A stretch of 64,000 nt of DNA, taken from assembly GCF_023914155.1 (NCBI RefSeq), contig NZ_JAMWYS010000053.1:53339-117338 (forward strand), written 5' to 3'. Below, in pieces: positions 43,012-52,630 of this stretch. A model generated the notes under the pieces. That model made no database searches. It was given only the letters and a program-made list of their open reading frames with translations, and was not told where the DNA came from. Positions within the stretch are counted from its first letter, which is position 1; each line of letters starts with the position of its first letter. A program made the position numbers and the translations under genes. Origin of the DNA: Solitalea agri (lineage in GTDB: Bacteria; Bacteroidota; Bacteroidia; Sphingobacteriales; Sphingobacteriaceae).

Positions 43012-43551
43012 TTATCTGGACTTGCAAAGATCATGGAATCTTTCACAAGTATCATTTATAGCTATACTCTTAGCAAAGTCCATTTGTTCATCAGGTGTTA
43101 CCACTATTTTGCCACTTGTACTTGTTTCAATTAAAACAAAGTTTTTCCGTTGTGTAGCATACCATCGCATGGAGCCAAATAATGAATTACTAAACCATCC
43201 GGTATAGCCAAAAAGCCCTCCGTTACCAAATGTTCTTATCGTAAAACCCATTTCAGCTTTAGTAACTAGATTGACTTTTAGAAATATTCTTCGTTCAATT
43301 TTTAGTTTTCCAATAGGCCGTTTGATGATCAAAAAAGAATCATCAACTAAATATTCCGTAGGGTGATAAAGATATAGTCCAATGAATAGGATCAATAGGC
43401 CTGACCCCATAAGTAAACCGGTGGGTTTATCTACATTGATAAACTCCTCACCGGTTAAAAGAATTAGTATAATTATGCCAATAAATAGAATTCCAGATAT
43501 AGCTGTGATAATTTTAGAAGCTAAATCTAAAGAAGCCTTAAATGATTTCAT
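43012..43551 (-). CDS. membrane protein with a bacterial PH-like domain
   Basis: A 179-residue protein with two membrane helices near the N-terminus (IITAISGILFIGIIILILLT; LLMGSGLLILFIGLYLY), then a beta domain (EYLVDDSFLIIKRPIGKLKI; GFTIRTFGNGGLFGYTGWF; NFVLIETSTSGKIVVTPDEQ) that resembles bPH-type domains of Bacteroidota. Function unknown. It lies 5 bases after the NatB-like permease gene on the same strand and may be part of that operon. Confidence 0.75.
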   Translation of the reverse strand: MKSFKASLDLASKIITAISGILFIGIIILILLTGEEFINVDKPTGLLMGSGLLILFIGLYLYHPTEYLVDDSFLIIKRPIGKLKIERRIFLKVNLVTKAEMGFTIRTFGNGGLFGYTGWFSNSLFGSMRWYATQRKNFVLIETSTSGKIVVTPDEQMDFAKSIAINDTCERFHDLCKSR

Positions 43552-43556
43552 TGTTA

Positions 43557-44873
43557 TTATTTATAAAACAACCACTTTCCTAGCTCTTTCCAGCTTGCTT
43601 TTTTACCATACATCAATATTCCGGTACGATAAATGCGTGCCGCCAGCCAAACGGTACCAAAGAAACCAGCGATCAATAACGCCATTGAAAGTGCCAGTTC
43701 CCAAGGTGCTACACCATATGGAATACGAACCATCATTACTACTGGCGAAAAGAATGGGATCATCGACATCCAGAATGATATAGGGCTATCGGGATTGTTT
43801 ACCACAAAATTCACCGAAAAAATAAAAGCAAAAATAAGCGGTAAGGTTACAGGTAGCATGAATTGCTGGGTTTCCGTTTCATTGTCCACAGCTGAACCTA
43901 TGGCTGCAAAAATCGCACTGTACAATAAATATCCTCCAAGGAAATAAAATAAAAAGCAACCCAATATCATACCGAATGGAATGGTGTTTAATGCATCAAA
44001 AATTTTTGCAGCAGGATTATCCGGTTGTTGGGCTTTAATACTTGCACCCGGCTGTTTCTGCATTTGCTCTATTTTATGTTTTGCATCTGCAGGCATTAAG
44101 GCTTTCATTGCAACCGATCCAATGGTACTAGTAAGTATCACCCATAATAAAAACTGGGTAAGACCAACAAGTGCCACTCCGATGATTTTGCCCATCATTA
44201 ATTGAAAGGGCTTAACCGATGAAATGATAACTTCAATAATACGATTGGTTTTTTCCTCAATTACCCCACGCATCACCTGAACCCCATATAAGAAAATGAA
44301 CATATAGATAAGAATAGAGGCTGCCATACCTACACCAAAAGCAGCTCCTGAACTTCCGGCTTCTTCACCTTTTTCAGTTAATTTTTTGGTATCAATAGAG
44401 ATATTGGTTTTTAAATTATCCAACACTTTTTGATCAATACCGGCTTCTGTGAGCTTCCGGTCTCGGATAACGTTCTCGAGCTGATTTTCAATATCAGAAC
44501 TAAATCCAAGTCCTGCTTGTTTTTTTGCCATCAGCTCAATATGCAGCGGTTGATCACCTTCAAATTTTGGAATATACAACAGGTAAGTGTTATCGCCTGA
44601 TTTAACAATTTTTTTGGCCTCTTCAATGGAGGCGTCCAGGTACGAAAACCTTATGGTTTTATCTTCTTTTAGCTTGTTCTTGAAAATGCCGCTATCATCA
44701 ATAACAATTACATTTCTAGGCCCGCTTAATTCATCACCTTTGATCACCAGCGCAAAAATACCGGCATACATCAGCATTATTAATAAAGGAACTAAAATGG
44801 TTAAAATAATAAATGATTTTTTACGCACACGGGTTAAGTATTCGCGGCTAACAATAAGTAATATTTTGTTCAT
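43557..44873 (-). CDS. NatB-type ABC-2 transporter permease
   Basis: A 438-residue ABC-2 permease. One helix at the N-terminus (FIILTILVPLLIMLMYAGIF), a large extracytoplasmic domain of about 130 residues, then five or six helices from about residue 180 (GVGMAASILIYMFIFLYGVQ; GVALVGLTQFLLWVIL). The GVIEEKTNRIIEVIISSVKP segment is typical of the NatB/ABC-2 family. It pairs with the ATP-binding gene 18 bases upstream. Such exporters move sodium, drugs or peptides; substrate unknown. Confidence 0.92.
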   Translation of the reverse strand: MNKILLIVSREYLTRVRKKSFIILTILVPLLIMLMYAGIFALVIKGDELSGPRNVIVIDDSGIFKNKLKEDKTIRFSYLDASIEEAKKIVKSGDNTYLLYIPKFEGDQPLHIELMAKKQAGLGFSSDIENQLENVIRDRKLTEAGIDQKVLDNLKTNISIDTKKLTEKGEEAGSSGAAFGVGMAASILIYMFIFLYGVQVMRGVIEEKTNRIIEVIISSVKPFQLMMGKIIGVALVGLTQFLLWVILTSTIGSVAMKALMPADAKHKIEQMQKQPGASIKAQQPDNPAAKIFDALNTIPFGMILGCFLFYFLGGYLLYSAIFAAIGSAVDNETETQQFMLPVTLPLIFAFIFSVNFVVNNPDSPISFWMSMIPFFSPVVMMVRIPYGVAPWELALSMALLIAGFFGTVWLAARIYRTGILMYGKKASWKELGKWLFYK

Positions 44874-44891
44874 AATAGGTTCTGGGGTTAA

Positions 44892-45827
44892 TTATTGAAG
44901 TTCTTCTGGTAAAATACCACCTGTTTCCTTTACTTTCGAAACGAAAATATCATGCATACTCGGAATAATTTCTTCCAGACCTTCAATACTAATATGCGGT
45001 ATTAAAAACTGTAACAGATCATTTGCTGAATTGCCATTTTTAAGTTTAACTGTAATCTGTTGATGTAAGTCATCGGTCGAATGCCCAATCATTTCATAAA
45101 CAGAATTAGCGCTTCCATTTAAATAGGGTAAATTTCCGTTGTAGGTTACTTTGTATGAATTACTACGGTAGTTATACCTGATTTCATTTACTTTCCCGTC
45201 GAGTATTTTATGTGATTTGTTGATCAGGACTATCGAATCGCAGAGCTCTTCAACAGATTCCATACGGTGGGTTGAAAAAATGATGGTGGTACCCTGCTTG
45301 TTTAATTCAAGAATTTCGCGGGTGATGATATCAACATTTATTGGGTCGAATCCTGAAAACGGTTCATCGAGAATTAACAACTCGGGTTTGTGCATTACTG
45401 TTGCCACAAACTGAACCTTTTGTTGCATTCCTTTAGAAAGCTCTTCAACCTTTTTATGCCACCAATTTTGTATTTCAAGCTTTTCGAACCAGTATTTAGC
45501 TCTGTTAAGCGCTTCGGCACGACTTAAATCTTTCAATTGAGCAAGATAAAGCACTTGTTCCCCAATCTCCATTTTTTTATACAAACCACGTTCTTCGGGC
45601 AGATAACCAATCTTGGAAATGTGTTTAGGAGATAACTTCTCTCCGTTGAAATATATTTCTCCACTATCAGGTGCGGTAATTTGATTAATAATTCGAATCA
45701 GAGATGTTTTTCCGGCACCATTCGGGCCTAAAAGCCCAAACACGCTCCCTTTTTCAATTTCTATACTAACTCCGCTTAGCGCAGTATGATTAGCATATTG
45801 TTTTACGATGTTTCGTATGCTTAACAT
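44892..45827 (-). CDS. ABC transporter ATP-binding protein (NatA type)
   Basis: A 311-residue ATPase. Walker A is GLLGPNGAGKTSLIRI, the Q-loop is in GYLPEERGLY, the signature is ELSKGMQQKVQF, Walker B is LLILDEPFSGFDP and the H-loop is IIFSTHRMESVEE. The LSKGMQQK signature and the C-terminal extension of about 90 residues match the NatA/YtrB branch. First gene of the exporter operon with the permease and a PH-like protein. Confidence 0.95.
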   Translation of the reverse strand: MLSIRNIVKQYANHTALSGVSIEIEKGSVFGLLGPNGAGKTSLIRIINQITAPDSGEIYFNGEKLSPKHISKIGYLPEERGLYKKMEIGEQVLYLAQLKDLSRAEALNRAKYWFEKLEIQNWWHKKVEELSKGMQQKVQFVATVMHKPELLILDEPFSGFDPINVDIITREILELNKQGTTIIFSTHRMESVEELCDSIVLINKSHKILDGKVNEIRYNYRSNSYKVTYNGNLPYLNGSANSVYEMIGHSTDDLHQQITVKLKNGNSANDLLQFLIPHISIEGLEEIIPSMHDIFVSKVKETGGILPEELQ

Positions 45828-45928
45828 TTAGGATGATTTAAAAGTATGAATTTAAGGAAAATAAGATAGGATAGACGATTATTTAAAGTTTTGTAAGGTA
45901 ATCTATTATTAAATTTTTGTTACAAATA

Positions 45929-45961
45929 GAAAAGGTTGTCTATGTTACAGACAACCTTTTT
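45929..45961 (-). terminator. terminator of the DUF6624-like gene
   Basis: AAAAGGTTGTCT and AGACAACCTTTT form a 12-base stem with loop ATGTTAC. The A run upstream becomes a T run on the minus strand, and it lies 18 bases after the stop of the gene at 45979. Confidence 0.78.
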
Positions 45962-45978
45962 TACTATTAGAAAATGCC

Positions 45979-46899
45979 TTAATAACTTAAGCCGTATGAT
46001 TTTAAATAGTCATTCAGGGGCTGAAGACCAATTTCGGCCCTAAGCTGATTTACTTTTGACGGATCTTCTATAGGTTGTAAGAAGTAAGTTCCTTTGTTAT
46101 CCAATCCTACCTGGGTTCCATAAATCTGTTTCTTGCCTTGTTTTATGGCCATAATATCATCGATGATAGCCATTTGTTCAAGGGTTGCGAAATCTTCTTT
46201 AACTGCTTTTTTAAATAAAGGGAGGTATTTTTTTTGAGTGTATAAACTCGCAAACTTCAATAAGATGAATTGAGCATCTCGTCCTTTTTTTCCAACCACA
46301 TTTTGACCCACCCAGCCAAGAGATTTCCATAAGTCGGTGATGATATCTTTATAAAGTGAATCTTTAACTGCAACAGCCTTGTTCAATTTTGCAAAGGCAA
46401 GAGTGTTTTTTGGATCATGATGCTTTAAACTATCTAATTTTCCATGCCAGTAAACCAAATTGTCATGAATAGTATCTAGTTGCTTTTTTAAGGAGTGATC
46501 TAAGTTTGCCTCTGTTTTATCAGAATTCACTTTTACAATTTTAGTTAGGTTTGGCCAACGTGCGTCTAAATGAATCGGGGTAAATGCTGGGTCGTTGATC
46601 AGTTTATCATAATCGCTAAAATTGCCTTGTTTAGCCATTTTATACAAATGAAAGAAAGCCGAATCTGGAGTGAAGTTCATCGACCAGGCTTTGGCTGCGT
46701 TATAGCGGTCTTTTAATGTGCTTCGATAACTGTTTACACGAAACGCCCAGGTATAAGCATAGGTCGATTTTTTATATTCCTTGATTTTGTATAAAGAATC
46801 AGCCACTTTAAGCAATGACTGATACGTTTCTGATTGTGCGTTTACAAAAGAAACGTGGAGGATTAGGAAAGCAATTGTTGAAAAATAAAATTTCCTCAT
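45979..46899 (-). CDS. secreted DUF6624-like protein with TPR-like start
   Basis: A 306-residue protein with a signal peptide (FYFSTIAFLILHVSFVNAQ). The first part is helical and TPR-like (YQSLLKVADSLYKIKEYKKS and YNAAKAWSMNFTPDSAFFHL). The C-terminal part (AQFILLKFASLYTQKKYLPL; KKQIYGTQVGLDNKGTYFLQ; PSKVNQLRAEIGLQPLNDYL) matches the YGTQ-x-PIxDPxxVxxxRxxxGLxPLxxY pattern that I associate with DUF6624. Function unknown, probably periplasmic. Confidence 0.72.
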   Translation of the reverse strand: MRKFYFSTIAFLILHVSFVNAQSETYQSLLKVADSLYKIKEYKKSTYAYTWAFRVNSYRSTLKDRYNAAKAWSMNFTPDSAFFHLYKMAKQGNFSDYDKLINDPAFTPIHLDARWPNLTKIVKVNSDKTEANLDHSLKKQLDTIHDNLVYWHGKLDSLKHHDPKNTLAFAKLNKAVAVKDSLYKDIITDLWKSLGWVGQNVVGKKGRDAQFILLKFASLYTQKKYLPLFKKAVKEDFATLEQMAIIDDIMAIKQGKKQIYGTQVGLDNKGTYFLQPIEDPSKVNQLRAEIGLQPLNDYLKSYGLSY

Positions 46900-47073
46900 A
46901 AATCGGCCTCAAATGGGTTTATATTTAACACTACAGAGAAAGCGAAATATAATTTTGATGGTCGTCAAATATAATATATTATTCAAAAAATAAATTATGC
47001 CTATAAGAAAATAAATTTCAAGAAAGTAATTTGCAAATTAATCCATAGCACACCATGCATTATTTAATTATCG

Positions 47074-48132
47074 ATGGGAAAACAGCGTATTTATAGTTTA
47101 GATGCAGTTAGAGGAGTATCTGCTCTTCTAATTGTTTTTTATCATGTTTCAGTATGGCAGCATCGGAGTTTAATTGATGGCGGAACCTATTTTACTCAGA
47201 AATTAGGTCTTTATATGGTCGAACTTTTTTATCTCTTGAGTGGTGTTAGTATGGGATATATTTACCTGGAAAAGTTTACCTCTCTAAAGCTTTCAGAACT
47301 TAAGATTTTTTACATTAAACGGTACTTCCGCATAGCACCATTGTACTTTTTACTTTGTTTACTATCCATATGGGTATACTCAAGAGCGTTCAATGAAGAT
47401 TTGTTAATAAAACTATTAGCCAATTTCAGTCTTTTGTTTGGAGTTGTAAATCCAAGCCTTTCGTTAGTAACAGGTGGCTGGTCAATTGGAGTGGAGTTTT
47501 TCTTTTATCTGTTTTTCCCATTTATGGTTTGCTGGGCCCAGAAAAGCAAAACCGGAAACCTGTTCATTTTATTTTTGCTGATAACTTGCACTATAATAAC
47601 CGCAGTAAAAGTGAGTAATTATCCAACCTTGCCATCGGCATGGAGTATTTATTCTTATCCCTTAAATCACTTTTTGTTTTTCTGGCTAGGGGTTCTGATA
47701 GCAAGAATCAAGTCGCTTAATAATCATTGGGGATACCTTGCTGTCGGTGTATTACTTTTAAGCTTTTCAGGATTTCTTGTTAACCCGATTAAGGATTATA
47801 CTGTTGGGTTAGTGACAGGGTTAAATAGAGTTTTGCTTTCGGTAAGTGTATTCCTGATCGTACTTTATTTTTATTTAAAAGTTCAATTTAAAGCCGAATG
47901 GCTGAATCATTGGAGCGATTGGCTGGCCTCTGTTAGCTTTTCGGTTTATTTACTTCATCCGTTTATTTATTTGTTTCTAAATAAATATCTTATTCAACAT
48001 CAGCTTAAGTTAACGTTTTGGCAAAATTTACTGATAGTTTTAATTGCCACAGTTTTACTCGGAAGGTTGGTTTATTATTACGAAAAGTATTTTGTGAAAT
48101 TGGGCAATAAACTATCAGCTGGTATAAAATGA
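47074..48132 (+). CDS. acyltransferase family 3 (OafA-like) membrane protein
   Basis: A 352-residue membrane protein with about ten helices. It starts YSLDAVRGVSALLIVFYHVS, the family signature, with the catalytic histidine in FYHVS. The later IKRYFRIAPLYFL and GGWSIGVEFFFYLFFP segments are also typical. Such enzymes O-acetylate or acylate surface glycans or antibiotics at the inner membrane. Stand-alone gene with a divergent neighbour 174 bases away and a terminator after it. Confidence 0.93.
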   Translation: MGKQRIYSLDAVRGVSALLIVFYHVSVWQHRSLIDGGTYFTQKLGLYMVELFYLLSGVSMGYIYLEKFTSLKLSELKIFYIKRYFRIAPLYFLLCLLSIWVYSRAFNEDLLIKLLANFSLLFGVVNPSLSLVTGGWSIGVEFFFYLFFPFMVCWAQKSKTGNLFILFLLITCTIITAVKVSNYPTLPSAWSIYSYPLNHFLFFWLGVLIARIKSLNNHWGYLAVGVLLLSFSGFLVNPIKDYTVGLVTGLNRVLLSVSVFLIVLYFYLKVQFKAEWLNHWSDWLASVSFSVYLLHPFIYLFLNKYLIQHQLKLTFWQNLLIVLIATVLLGRLVYYYEKYFVKLGNKLSAGIK

Positions 48133-48148
48133 GTTTGATTATAAAAGA

Positions 48149-48176
48149 AAACCCTTTTGCCTAAACAAAAGGGTTT
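48149..48176. terminator. bidirectional terminator between the acyltransferase gene and dnaJ
   Basis: AAACCCTTTTG and CAAAAGGGTTT pair perfectly across loop CCTAAA. It serves the two convergent genes. Confidence 0.82.
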
Positions 48177-48202
48177 AAAGTATGTGCGAAAGACTTTAAT
48201 AC

Positions 48203-49366
48203 CTATTCAAAGAATTCTTTCATTTTTTCGAAAAAGCTCTTCTCGTTTTTGCCTGGATTCGGCTTAAAATTTGGAGATTCTTTTAGTTTCTCCAGCATAG
48301 CTTTTTCTTCTGTCGAAAGTGCTTTTGGAGTCCAAATATTTACATGTACCAATTGGTCTCCTCTGCTATAACTGTTTACTTCTTTAATACCCTTGCCTTT
48401 TAATCGTAAAATTTTACCGGCTTGGGTTCCTGGTTCAATCTTAATTCTAGCCTTACCATCAATGGTTGGAATTTCTACTGAAGTTCCCAATGCAGCATCA
48501 ATAAAGCTTAAATACAGATCAAAAACAATGTTATTGCCGTCGCGTTTTAAGGTTTCGTGCTCAATTTCTTCAATCAAAATAATCAAATCACCTGGCATTC
48601 CACCACGTGGTGCAGCGTTACCTTTGCCACTTAATGATAATTGCATACCATCACTAACACCGGCCGGAATATTGATTTTTAAGGTTTCTTCGCCTCTCAC
48701 AACACCCTCGCCGTGACAAGATGTACAGCGGTCAGTAATAATTTGGCCTTCTCCATGACAGGTAGGACAGGTGCTTGTAGTAGCCATTTGTCCTAAAATG
48801 GTGTTGGTTACACGACGAACGCTACCATTACCACCACAAGTAGAACAAGTTTTGAACGAAGAACCCCCTTTAGCGCCACTGCCATTACAAGTAGAACAGC
48901 TTACCTGTTTCTGTACTTTAATGGTTTTCTCAACGCCATTGGCAATCTCTTCCAGTGTAAGTTTTACTTTAATACGAAGGTTAGAGCCTCTTGGTACTCG
49001 GCGTCCACCGCTACGAGCGCCACCTCCGCCACCAAAGAAACTTTCAAAAGGATGCGCACCGCCGAAAATATCTCCAAACTGGCTGAAAATATCATCCATG
49101 TTCATGCTGCCACCACCATAACCACCTTGCCCACCTGCAGCACTTGCTCTGTGGCCAAATTGGTCGTAGCGTTGACGTTTCTCAGCGTTACTTAGTATTT
49201 CATAAGCTTCAGCAGCTTCTTTAAAGTTGTCTTCAGCTTGTTTATCACCTGGGTTTTTATCCGGATGATATTTGATAGCCATCTTTCGGTAGGCTTTCTT
49301 TATTTCATCAGCAGTTGCTGACTTAGAAACACCTAAAATATCGTAGTAATCTCTCTTAGTTGACAT
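48203..49366 (-). CDS. dnaJ: chaperone DnaJ
   Basis: A 387-residue type A Hsp40. Domains: J-domain (1-70, with HPD in [13 protein letters not shown]), a Gly/Phe-rich region ([20 protein letters not shown]), and the zinc domain with four CxxCxGxG repeats ([32 protein letters not shown]), followed by the substrate-binding beta domains. It stimulates DnaK and delivers unfolded clients. It follows grpE by 4 bases in the same operon. Confidence 0.97.
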   Translation of the reverse strand: MSTKRDYYDILGVSKSATADEIKKAYRKMAIKYHPDKNPGDKQAEDNFKEAAEAYEILSNAEKRQRYDQFGHRASAAGGQGGYGGGSMNMDDIFSQFGDIFGGAHPFESFFGGGGGARSGGRRVPRGSNLRIKVKLTLEEIANGVEKTIKVQKQVSCSTCNGSGAKGGSSFKTCSTCGGNGSVRRVTNTILGQMATTSTCPTCHGEGQIITDRCTSCHGEGVVRGEETLKINIPAGVSDGMQLSLSGKGNAAPRGGMPGDLIILIEEIEHETLKRDGNNIVFDLYLSFIDAALGTSVEIPTIDGKARIKIEPGTQAGKILRLKGKGIKEVNSYSRGDQLVHVNIWTPKALSTEEKAMLEKLKESPNFKPNPGKNEKSFFEKMKEFFE

Positions 49367-49370
49367 GCGC

Positions 49371-49940
49371 TTATGCTCCTACAACAACTTTTGCATAACG
49401 AATAACTTTATCTTGAAGGAAATATCCTTTCTCAACCACATCAATGATCTTCCCCTTCATGTCATCAGTAGGAGCAGGAATATTGGTGATTGCCTCATGC
49501 AATTCAGCGTCAAATGGTTGGCCGATAGCTTCCATTTCTTTTACGCCTTGCTGCAATAAGGTATTTTTAAATTTATTGGCGATAAGTTTAATACCTTCCA
49601 GTACGGCATCATCTTCACGGCCTTCAAATGATTTTAAAGCCCGGTCGAAATCATCCATAACAGGTAACATCGATTTAATTACATCTTTACCTGCAGTTTG
49701 AATCAGTTCTACTCGCTCTTTAGAGGTGCGGCGGCGGAAATTGTCAAATTCTGCATATAAGCGCAAATATTTTTCATTCGCCAAATCCAACTCGTCTTTT
49801 AATACTTTTTCAGGAGAAGCAATTTCTTCGGCTACTGCCATACTTTCCTGAACTTCCGCTGCATCTGCAGTATTGTCAATAAATTCTTCGTGCACCTGAT
49901 TATCTTTATTCTCCATATTTTTCTTCTTACTCTTCAACAT
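49371..49940 (-). CDS. grpE: nucleotide exchange factor GrpE
   Basis: Up to 189 residues. A second ATG eight codons in (49916, [12 protein letters not shown]) is an equally possible start. The acidic N-terminus is followed by a long helix and then the GrpE core: [38 protein letters not shown], and the C-terminal beta part [20 protein letters not shown]. GrpE drives ADP release from DnaK. It is the upstream partner of dnaJ. Confidence 0.95.
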   Translation of the reverse strand: MLKSKKKNMENKDNQVHEEFIDNTADAAEVQESMAVAEEIASPEKVLKDELDLANEKYLRLYAEFDNFRRRTSKERVELIQTAGKDVIKSMLPVMDDFDRALKSFEGREDDAVLEGIKLIANKFKNTLLQQGVKEMEAIGQPFDAELHEAITNIPAPTDDMKGKIIDVVEKGYFLQDKVIRYAKVVVGA

Positions 49941-50073
49941 ATCTCAAGTTGATTGATAAGTTTATAAACTAAATGCCCTTGGTCAAAAATGTTGCCAATG
50001 CCATAAACCCGACACGCTGTCAGGTTCATAATACGCAAATGGTCAATAGTTCAGTTTTAACCGGCTATTATTG

Positions 50074-50757
50074 TTAAAGTGTTAAAACGGCATTATCTAT
50101 CAATTTTCCACTTTCACATTTAATAATGCGTTGAGGAAACTTAGCGATAGTATAATGATCATGAGTGGCCATTAATACAGCGGTACCGGCTTCGCTGATC
50201 TTTTTCAATAGCAATAAGATTTCTGCTGAAATATCTGGGTCGAGGTTTCCGGTTGGTTCATCGGCTAAAATAACTTCCGGATGATTAAGCAATGCACGTG
50301 CAATAACAATACGTTGCTGCTCTCCTCCCGATAGTTCATGAGGATATTTCTTTAGCTTAGAACGCATTCCCACATTATCCAATGATTCAAGAATACGGTC
50401 TTGCATTGATTTGTCATTGTTCCAGCCGGTAGCACGTAAAACAAACTGAAGGTTTTGCTCAACGGTACGGTCGGTTAATAGCTGAAAATCCTGGAAAACG
50501 ATACCCAATTTTCGACGTAAAAATGGAACTTCACTGTCCTTTATAGTTTTTAAATTAAAGCCCGCAACCATTCCCTGTCCTTGGTGCATATGCAAATCAG
50601 CATATAAGATCTTCAATAAACTGCTTTTACCACTTCCGGTAGAACCAATTAAGTATACAAATTCGCCTTTATCAATGTTCAAAGTAACATTCGATAAAAC
50701 CAGATGCTTTTGCTGGTAAACGTCTACGTTATCAAGTTTTATTACGTTTTGGATCAT
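50074..50757 (-). CDS. ftsE: FtsE-type cell division ABC ATPase
   Basis: A 227-residue ATPase: Walker A LIGSTGSGKSSLLKILY, Q-loop IVFQDFQLL, signature HELSGGEQQRI, Walker B VILADEPTGNLDP and H-loop MATHDHYTI. The short size and GEFVYLIGSTGSGKS are typical of FtsE, which with FtsX controls wall hydrolases at the septum. FtsX is not adjacent here. The gene is coupled to the upstream small gene by a one-base stop/start overlap (TGATG). Confidence 0.88.
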   Translation of the reverse strand: MIQNVIKLDNVDVYQQKHLVLSNVTLNIDKGEFVYLIGSTGSGKSSLLKILYADLHMHQGQGMVAGFNLKTIKDSEVPFLRRKLGIVFQDFQLLTDRTVEQNLQFVLRATGWNNDKSMQDRILESLDNVGMRSKLKKYPHELSGGEQQRIVIARALLNHPEVILADEPTGNLDPDISAEILLLLKKISEAGTAVLMATHDHYTIAKFPQRIIKCESGKLIDNAVLTL

Positions 50758-50960
50758 CAGATTTCGAGTTTTACTATTTTTCCGAAAGGTAAGTCTTTAA
50801 CAAGGTTTAAAATATAGTCCTGCTTATCACTTAAGCCAATCTTTTCCAGTGATTTTTCAGGTCGATCGACACGAAAATAAGCTAAAAGAGTAAACTTATC
50901 ATCACGCAGTTGAATATAATCCGGAATTTTGGCTACGCCTTTAACTTTTAAAATGTACAA
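50757..50960 (-). CDS. small conserved-looking protein coupled to ftsE
   Basis: A 67-residue protein (MYILKVKGVAKIPDYIQLRD, then beta/alpha with YFRVDRPEKSLEKI and LVKDLPFGKIVKLEI). No membrane segment. Its TGA overlaps the ftsE ATG by one base, so translation is coupled and the pair is probably functional together. I do not recognise a named family; the position next to ftsE suggests a small accessory protein of division or envelope work in this phylum. Confidence 0.72.
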   Translation of the reverse strand: MYILKVKGVAKIPDYIQLRDDKFTLLAYFRVDRPEKSLEKIGLSDKQDYILNLVKDLPFGKIVKLEI

Positions 50961-51073
50961 GGTATGCGTTATTTAAAGGTTGTCTCAAAAATAAAAATTC
51001 AAATTAGAATTGATTCGAAAAATGTCAAACTGATTATTTCTCTGTTTAGAAGCACGCTTCCCAATTGTTAATT

Positions 51074-52099
51074 TTACAAGGTTAATAAAAATTGCATCGT
51101 ATCCATTCCATCAGCATAATCCCATAGTCCAGGTTGTTGAGCCTGGCCAAAAGGAATACTTCCTTCAAAGTGTCCATTTTTGCTTACCACACATTGAATT
51201 TGTTCGGCATCAGTTTTTAAACGCTTTGCAAGAGCTTCTGAATTAGAGTACACCTCGTAATGCAAAGCAGAAATAGGAGAGGTATAGGAAGGGTTTTCGC
51301 TTAACATTAGAAAATGATTTTCGAAAAAAGGAATTCGGTTCATCATTAATAGTGTTAAGTTATAATCGAAATTATTGGCGTATTTATGAATGTTGATAAT
51401 AGGCTTATATGATTCAATGCCTTCAAAAAAGGCGTTAAAGCTATAATTTTCAGGGATGTAAAGTTTTGAAACGTTTCGGCAACCCAGTCCAAAATACCAA
51501 AAAATATCCTTGCCTAATTCATTGAAATCCTCTGCTGTTTCAGTGCCATTTAAAATAGCCACCGAGTTCCTGTTTTTGCGAATAATGTTCGGAACCTTAC
51601 CGAAATAATATTCAAAGTATCTCGAGCTGTTGTTACTTCCGGTAGCAATTACAGCATCAAAACCATTCAGCCTTTCTACAAACTCAAAACTTTCGGCATA
51701 AGCAGGTTCTATTTCCACCAACTTTTTTAAGATATGAGGAATTAGCTTATTGTCATTTGATGAAAGCTTTAGCTGCGCTTTATGTCCTGCAACCAGTACA
51801 CACAATACGTCATGAAATCCTACCAGTGGAATATTTCCTGCAAGGATAAGACCTACTGTTTTAGATGTTCTCCTTTGATCAAATTGCGCATTATAGGCAT
51901 TAAGCCATTTTTTTAAACTATTTTCAGAAAGAGACCTGCCAATTGCAGAAACCGCTTCATGGGTATATTCAGGGATAAACCAGCCATTATGAAATTGCGC
52001 ACTATTTATTAATGCATTAAGTTCATCAGTAGGATTGTTTAGATATTCACCAAGTGAGGTGAATGCCTTTACAGTGTCATTAATTGAAAGTTGCGGCAT
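51074..52099 (-). CDS. LuxC-family acyl-CoA reductase
   Basis: A 341-residue member of the LuxC acyl-CoA reductase family in the aldehyde dehydrogenase superfamily. Visible are VGLILAGNIPLVGFHDVLCV, the cofactor loop VIATGSNNSSRYFEYYFGK, and the catalytic cysteine in YFGLGCRNVSKLYIP. It is shorter than LuxC (about 480). It would reduce a fatty acyl-CoA or related thioester to an aldehyde. A ferredoxin is divergent from it 86 bases away, a pairing that fits electron supply but is not proof. Confidence 0.85.
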   Translation of the reverse strand: MPQLSINDTVKAFTSLGEYLNNPTDELNALINSAQFHNGWFIPEYTHEAVSAIGRSLSENSLKKWLNAYNAQFDQRRTSKTVGLILAGNIPLVGFHDVLCVLVAGHKAQLKLSSNDNKLIPHILKKLVEIEPAYAESFEFVERLNGFDAVIATGSNNSSRYFEYYFGKVPNIIRKNRNSVAILNGTETAEDFNELGKDIFWYFGLGCRNVSKLYIPENYSFNAFFEGIESYKPIINIHKYANNFDYNLTLLMMNRIPFFENHFLMLSENPSYTSPISALHYEVYSNSEALAKRLKTDAEQIQCVVSKNGHFEGSIPFGQAQQPGLWDYADGMDTMQFLLTL

Positions 52100-52140
52100 A
52101 TTTATTGATATTTTTCGAAACGAAATCGCGCTTGAAATGT

Positions 52141-52148
52141 TATATTTG
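52141..52148 (+). promoter_or_regulatory. -7 promoter box (TATATTTG) of the 4Fe-4S ferredoxin
   Basis: TATATTTG fits TAnnTTTG and lies 37 bases before the ATG at 52186. It falls after a possible in-frame ATG at 52084, which therefore would be upstream of the transcript start. Confidence 0.6.
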
Positions 52149-52185
52149 CAGCAAAATTAAGAAAACCCGTCTAAGTTTTAACTAT

Positions 52186-52536
52186 ATGGCAATTAAGATC
52201 ACTGAAGAATGCATTAACTGCGGGGCCTGTGAGCCGGAATGCCCAAATAATGCCATTTACGATGCAGGTGCCTCTTGGAAATTTTCCGAAGGTACTGAAT
52301 TAAAAGGTTTAATAGATTTCGGAGATGGAACTTCACTTGATGCAGAGGCTTTGCAAACGCCAATTTCTGATGAAGTGTACTACATCGTTCCTGATAAATG
52401 TACAGAGTGCGTTGGATTTCACGATGAGCCTCAGTGCGCAGCGGTTTGTCCGGTTGATTGCTGTGTGGATGATGAAGATGTTCGCGAAACTCAGGAAGAG
52501 CTTATGGCTAAAAAAGAATGGCTGCACGCTGAATAA
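52186..52536 (+). CDS. 2[4Fe-4S] ferredoxin
   Basis: A 116-residue ferredoxin starting MAIKITEECI; a longer frame from 52084 is rejected because it would run through the promoter box and the start of the divergent gene. The first cluster motif is CINCGACEPECP (CxxCxxCxxxCP). The second is spread by an insertion: CTECVGFHDEPQC then AAVCPVDCC, the YfhL-type spacing. A central insert of about 40 residues (ASWKFSEGTELKGLIDFGDG) is common in Bacteroidota versions. Low-potential electron carrier, cytoplasmic. Confidence 0.93.
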   Translation: MAIKITEECINCGACEPECPNNAIYDAGASWKFSEGTELKGLIDFGDGTSLDAEALQTPISDEVYYIVPDKCTECVGFHDEPQCAAVCPVDCCVDDEDVRETQEELMAKKEWLHAE

Positions 52537-52571
52537 CTTTCAGTTCAATTATTCATTCTGATAAAATTTTT

Positions 52572-52601
52572 GAAAGGGAAACAACATACAGTTTCCCTTT
52601 T
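52572..52601 (+). terminator. terminator after the ferredoxin
   Basis: AAAGGGAAAC and GTTTCCCTTT pair perfectly across the loop AACATACA and are followed by TTCTTATTTTT. It lies 36 bases after the ferredoxin stop. Confidence 0.82.
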
Positions 52602-52603
52602 CT

Positions 52604-52611
52604 TATTTTTG
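52604..52611 (+). promoter_or_regulatory. -7 promoter box (TATTTTTG) of the NlpC/P60 gene
   Basis: TATTTTTG fits TAnnTTTG, lies 19 bases before the ATG at 52631, and overlaps the T-rich tail of the terminator of the previous gene. Confidence 0.5.
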
Positions 52612-52630
52612 CTAATCTAAAGTCAATAAA

